In this document: piece by piece, positions 63,726 through 64,000 of the stretch
Layout: each line of letters starts with the position of its first letter
How positions within the stretch are numbered: the first letter of the stretch is position 1
Assembly: GCA_024401275.1 (NCBI GenBank)
Contig: JAKSLJ010000002.1
Coordinates: forward strand, 62,001 to 126,000
Length of the DNA stretch: 64,000 bases
From: Bacteroidaceae bacterium
GTDB lineage: Bacteria > Bacteroidota > Bacteroidia > Bacteroidales > Bacteroidaceae
Direction of reading: 5' to 3'
Notes under the pieces: generated by a model
Told to the model about the DNA's origin: nothing
Database searches by the model: none
What the model saw: only the letters and a program-made list of their open reading frames with translations
Translations under genes and position numbers: made by a program

Positions 63726-64000
63726 ATGACATTAGAACAATATAAAGAACTAAAGTCCAAGGCTTCATTCGAAGGTTTTTATGTAGGTCTTCTGTGGCTC
63801 TTTTCTTTCGCGGCATTCGTGATGCAATTTTCCATTCCGAATCTCTCGCTGATATCCATGGGATCAGCAGCAGTTTCCGTTGTGTTGGTGATTGTAAGAT
63901 TGAGGCGCCACCGTAATGAACACCTTGACGAATTGCCATATTTCAAGGCCTTTATGTATAGCTTGCTGGTGTTTTTCTATGCTTCGCTGGTAATGGCACT
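63726..64000 (+). CDS. DUF4199-like membrane protein, N-terminus (truncated by window edge)
   Basis: An ATG at 63726 opens a frame that stays open to the window end (91 codons). The peptide MTLEQYKELKSKASFEGFYVGLLWLFSFAAFVMQF continues with a second hydrophobic stretch, a basic loop (RLRRHRNEHLDELPYFKAFMYS) and the start of a third span. This is the pattern of DUF4199 inner-membrane proteins of Bacteroidetes, whose function is unknown; in that phylum they often precede a family 2 glycosyltransferase. Confidence 0.75.
   Translation, partial: MTLEQYKELKSKASFEGFYVGLLWLFSFAAFVMQFSIPNLSLISMGSAAVSVVLVIVRLRRHRNEHLDELPYFKAFMYSLLVFFYASLVMA

Overview
The window reads as a chromosome segment of a Bacteroidales bacterium, most likely Prevotella or a close relative. 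The evidence is the recurring Bacteroidetes-type promoter (TTG or TTTG, 19-20 bp, then TAnnTTTGC, usually TAACTTTGC), the lack of clear Shine-Dalgarno sites, a type III glutamine synthetase, a type IX-like C-terminal tail on a secreted protease, DUF4827/DUF4369/DUF4199 proteins, a Bacteroidetes-type glycogen operon, and an ATP synthase operon that starts with beta-epsilon. I see no tRNA, rRNA, CRISPR array, insertion sequence or phage gene. Gene content is mostly core metabolism.

Layout. Positions 1-12.8 kb run leftward: a partial secreted protein, the polyamine genes nspC and aguB, glnN, an outer-membrane barrel, cdaA-folP, a secreted M6 protease, pyrC, a DUF4369 lipoprotein, a small membrane protein and divIC. 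At 13.2-16.7 kb dnaX, asnA and purN run rightward. From 16.9 to 27.6 kb the genes run leftward again: htpG, a YfhO-like membrane protein, pgeF, pepD, a GHL10-type lipoprotein, an unusual putative RNA-polymerase-associated regulator, a Skp-like lipoprotein and a small membrane protein. At 27.8-34.6 kb fhs and the glycogen cluster (debranching enzyme, glycosyltransferase, GH57-like protein) run rightward. glmM, a DUF4827 lipoprotein, an NrnA-type phosphoesterase and a nucleotidyltransferase run leftward to 38.9 kb. Then come trkH, maeB, a repeat-filled island of about 0.9 kb, and a fucose/arabinose isomerase-family gene. menA is leftward; cysS, dapB, lepB and a DEAD-box helicase are rightward. 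The complete ATP synthase operon atpD-C-x-B-E-F-H-A-G occupies 52.9-60.2 kb. A GH31 glycosidase (leftward) and the start of a DUF4199 membrane protein close the window.

How the genes fit together. aguB and nspC belong to the agmatine/carboxyspermidine polyamine route. glnN and asnA assimilate ammonia. cdaA makes c-di-AMP, and trkH is a candidate c-di-AMP-sensitive potassium system. The three glycogen genes and the ATP synthase are energy storage and conversion. maeB, fhs, purN, pyrC, folP, dapB and menA are biosynthetic or anaplerotic.

The most interesting material is not a classical defence or mobile system. It is (1) a family of at least seven GC-rich palindromic elements whose AAAGCC-like end always abuts a stop or start codon; (2) short-period AT-rich inverted repeats that fill spacers inside operons, one relative of which lies in frame inside nspC; (3) two unrelated arrays with a 22-nt period and a (GTCC)n hairpin; (4) a protein combining an RpoA-CTD-like domain, a sigma-region-4-like helix-turn-helix and two HARE-like winged helices; and (5) a GH57 protein that has lost both expected catalytic residues and carries an APAKK-repeat tail.
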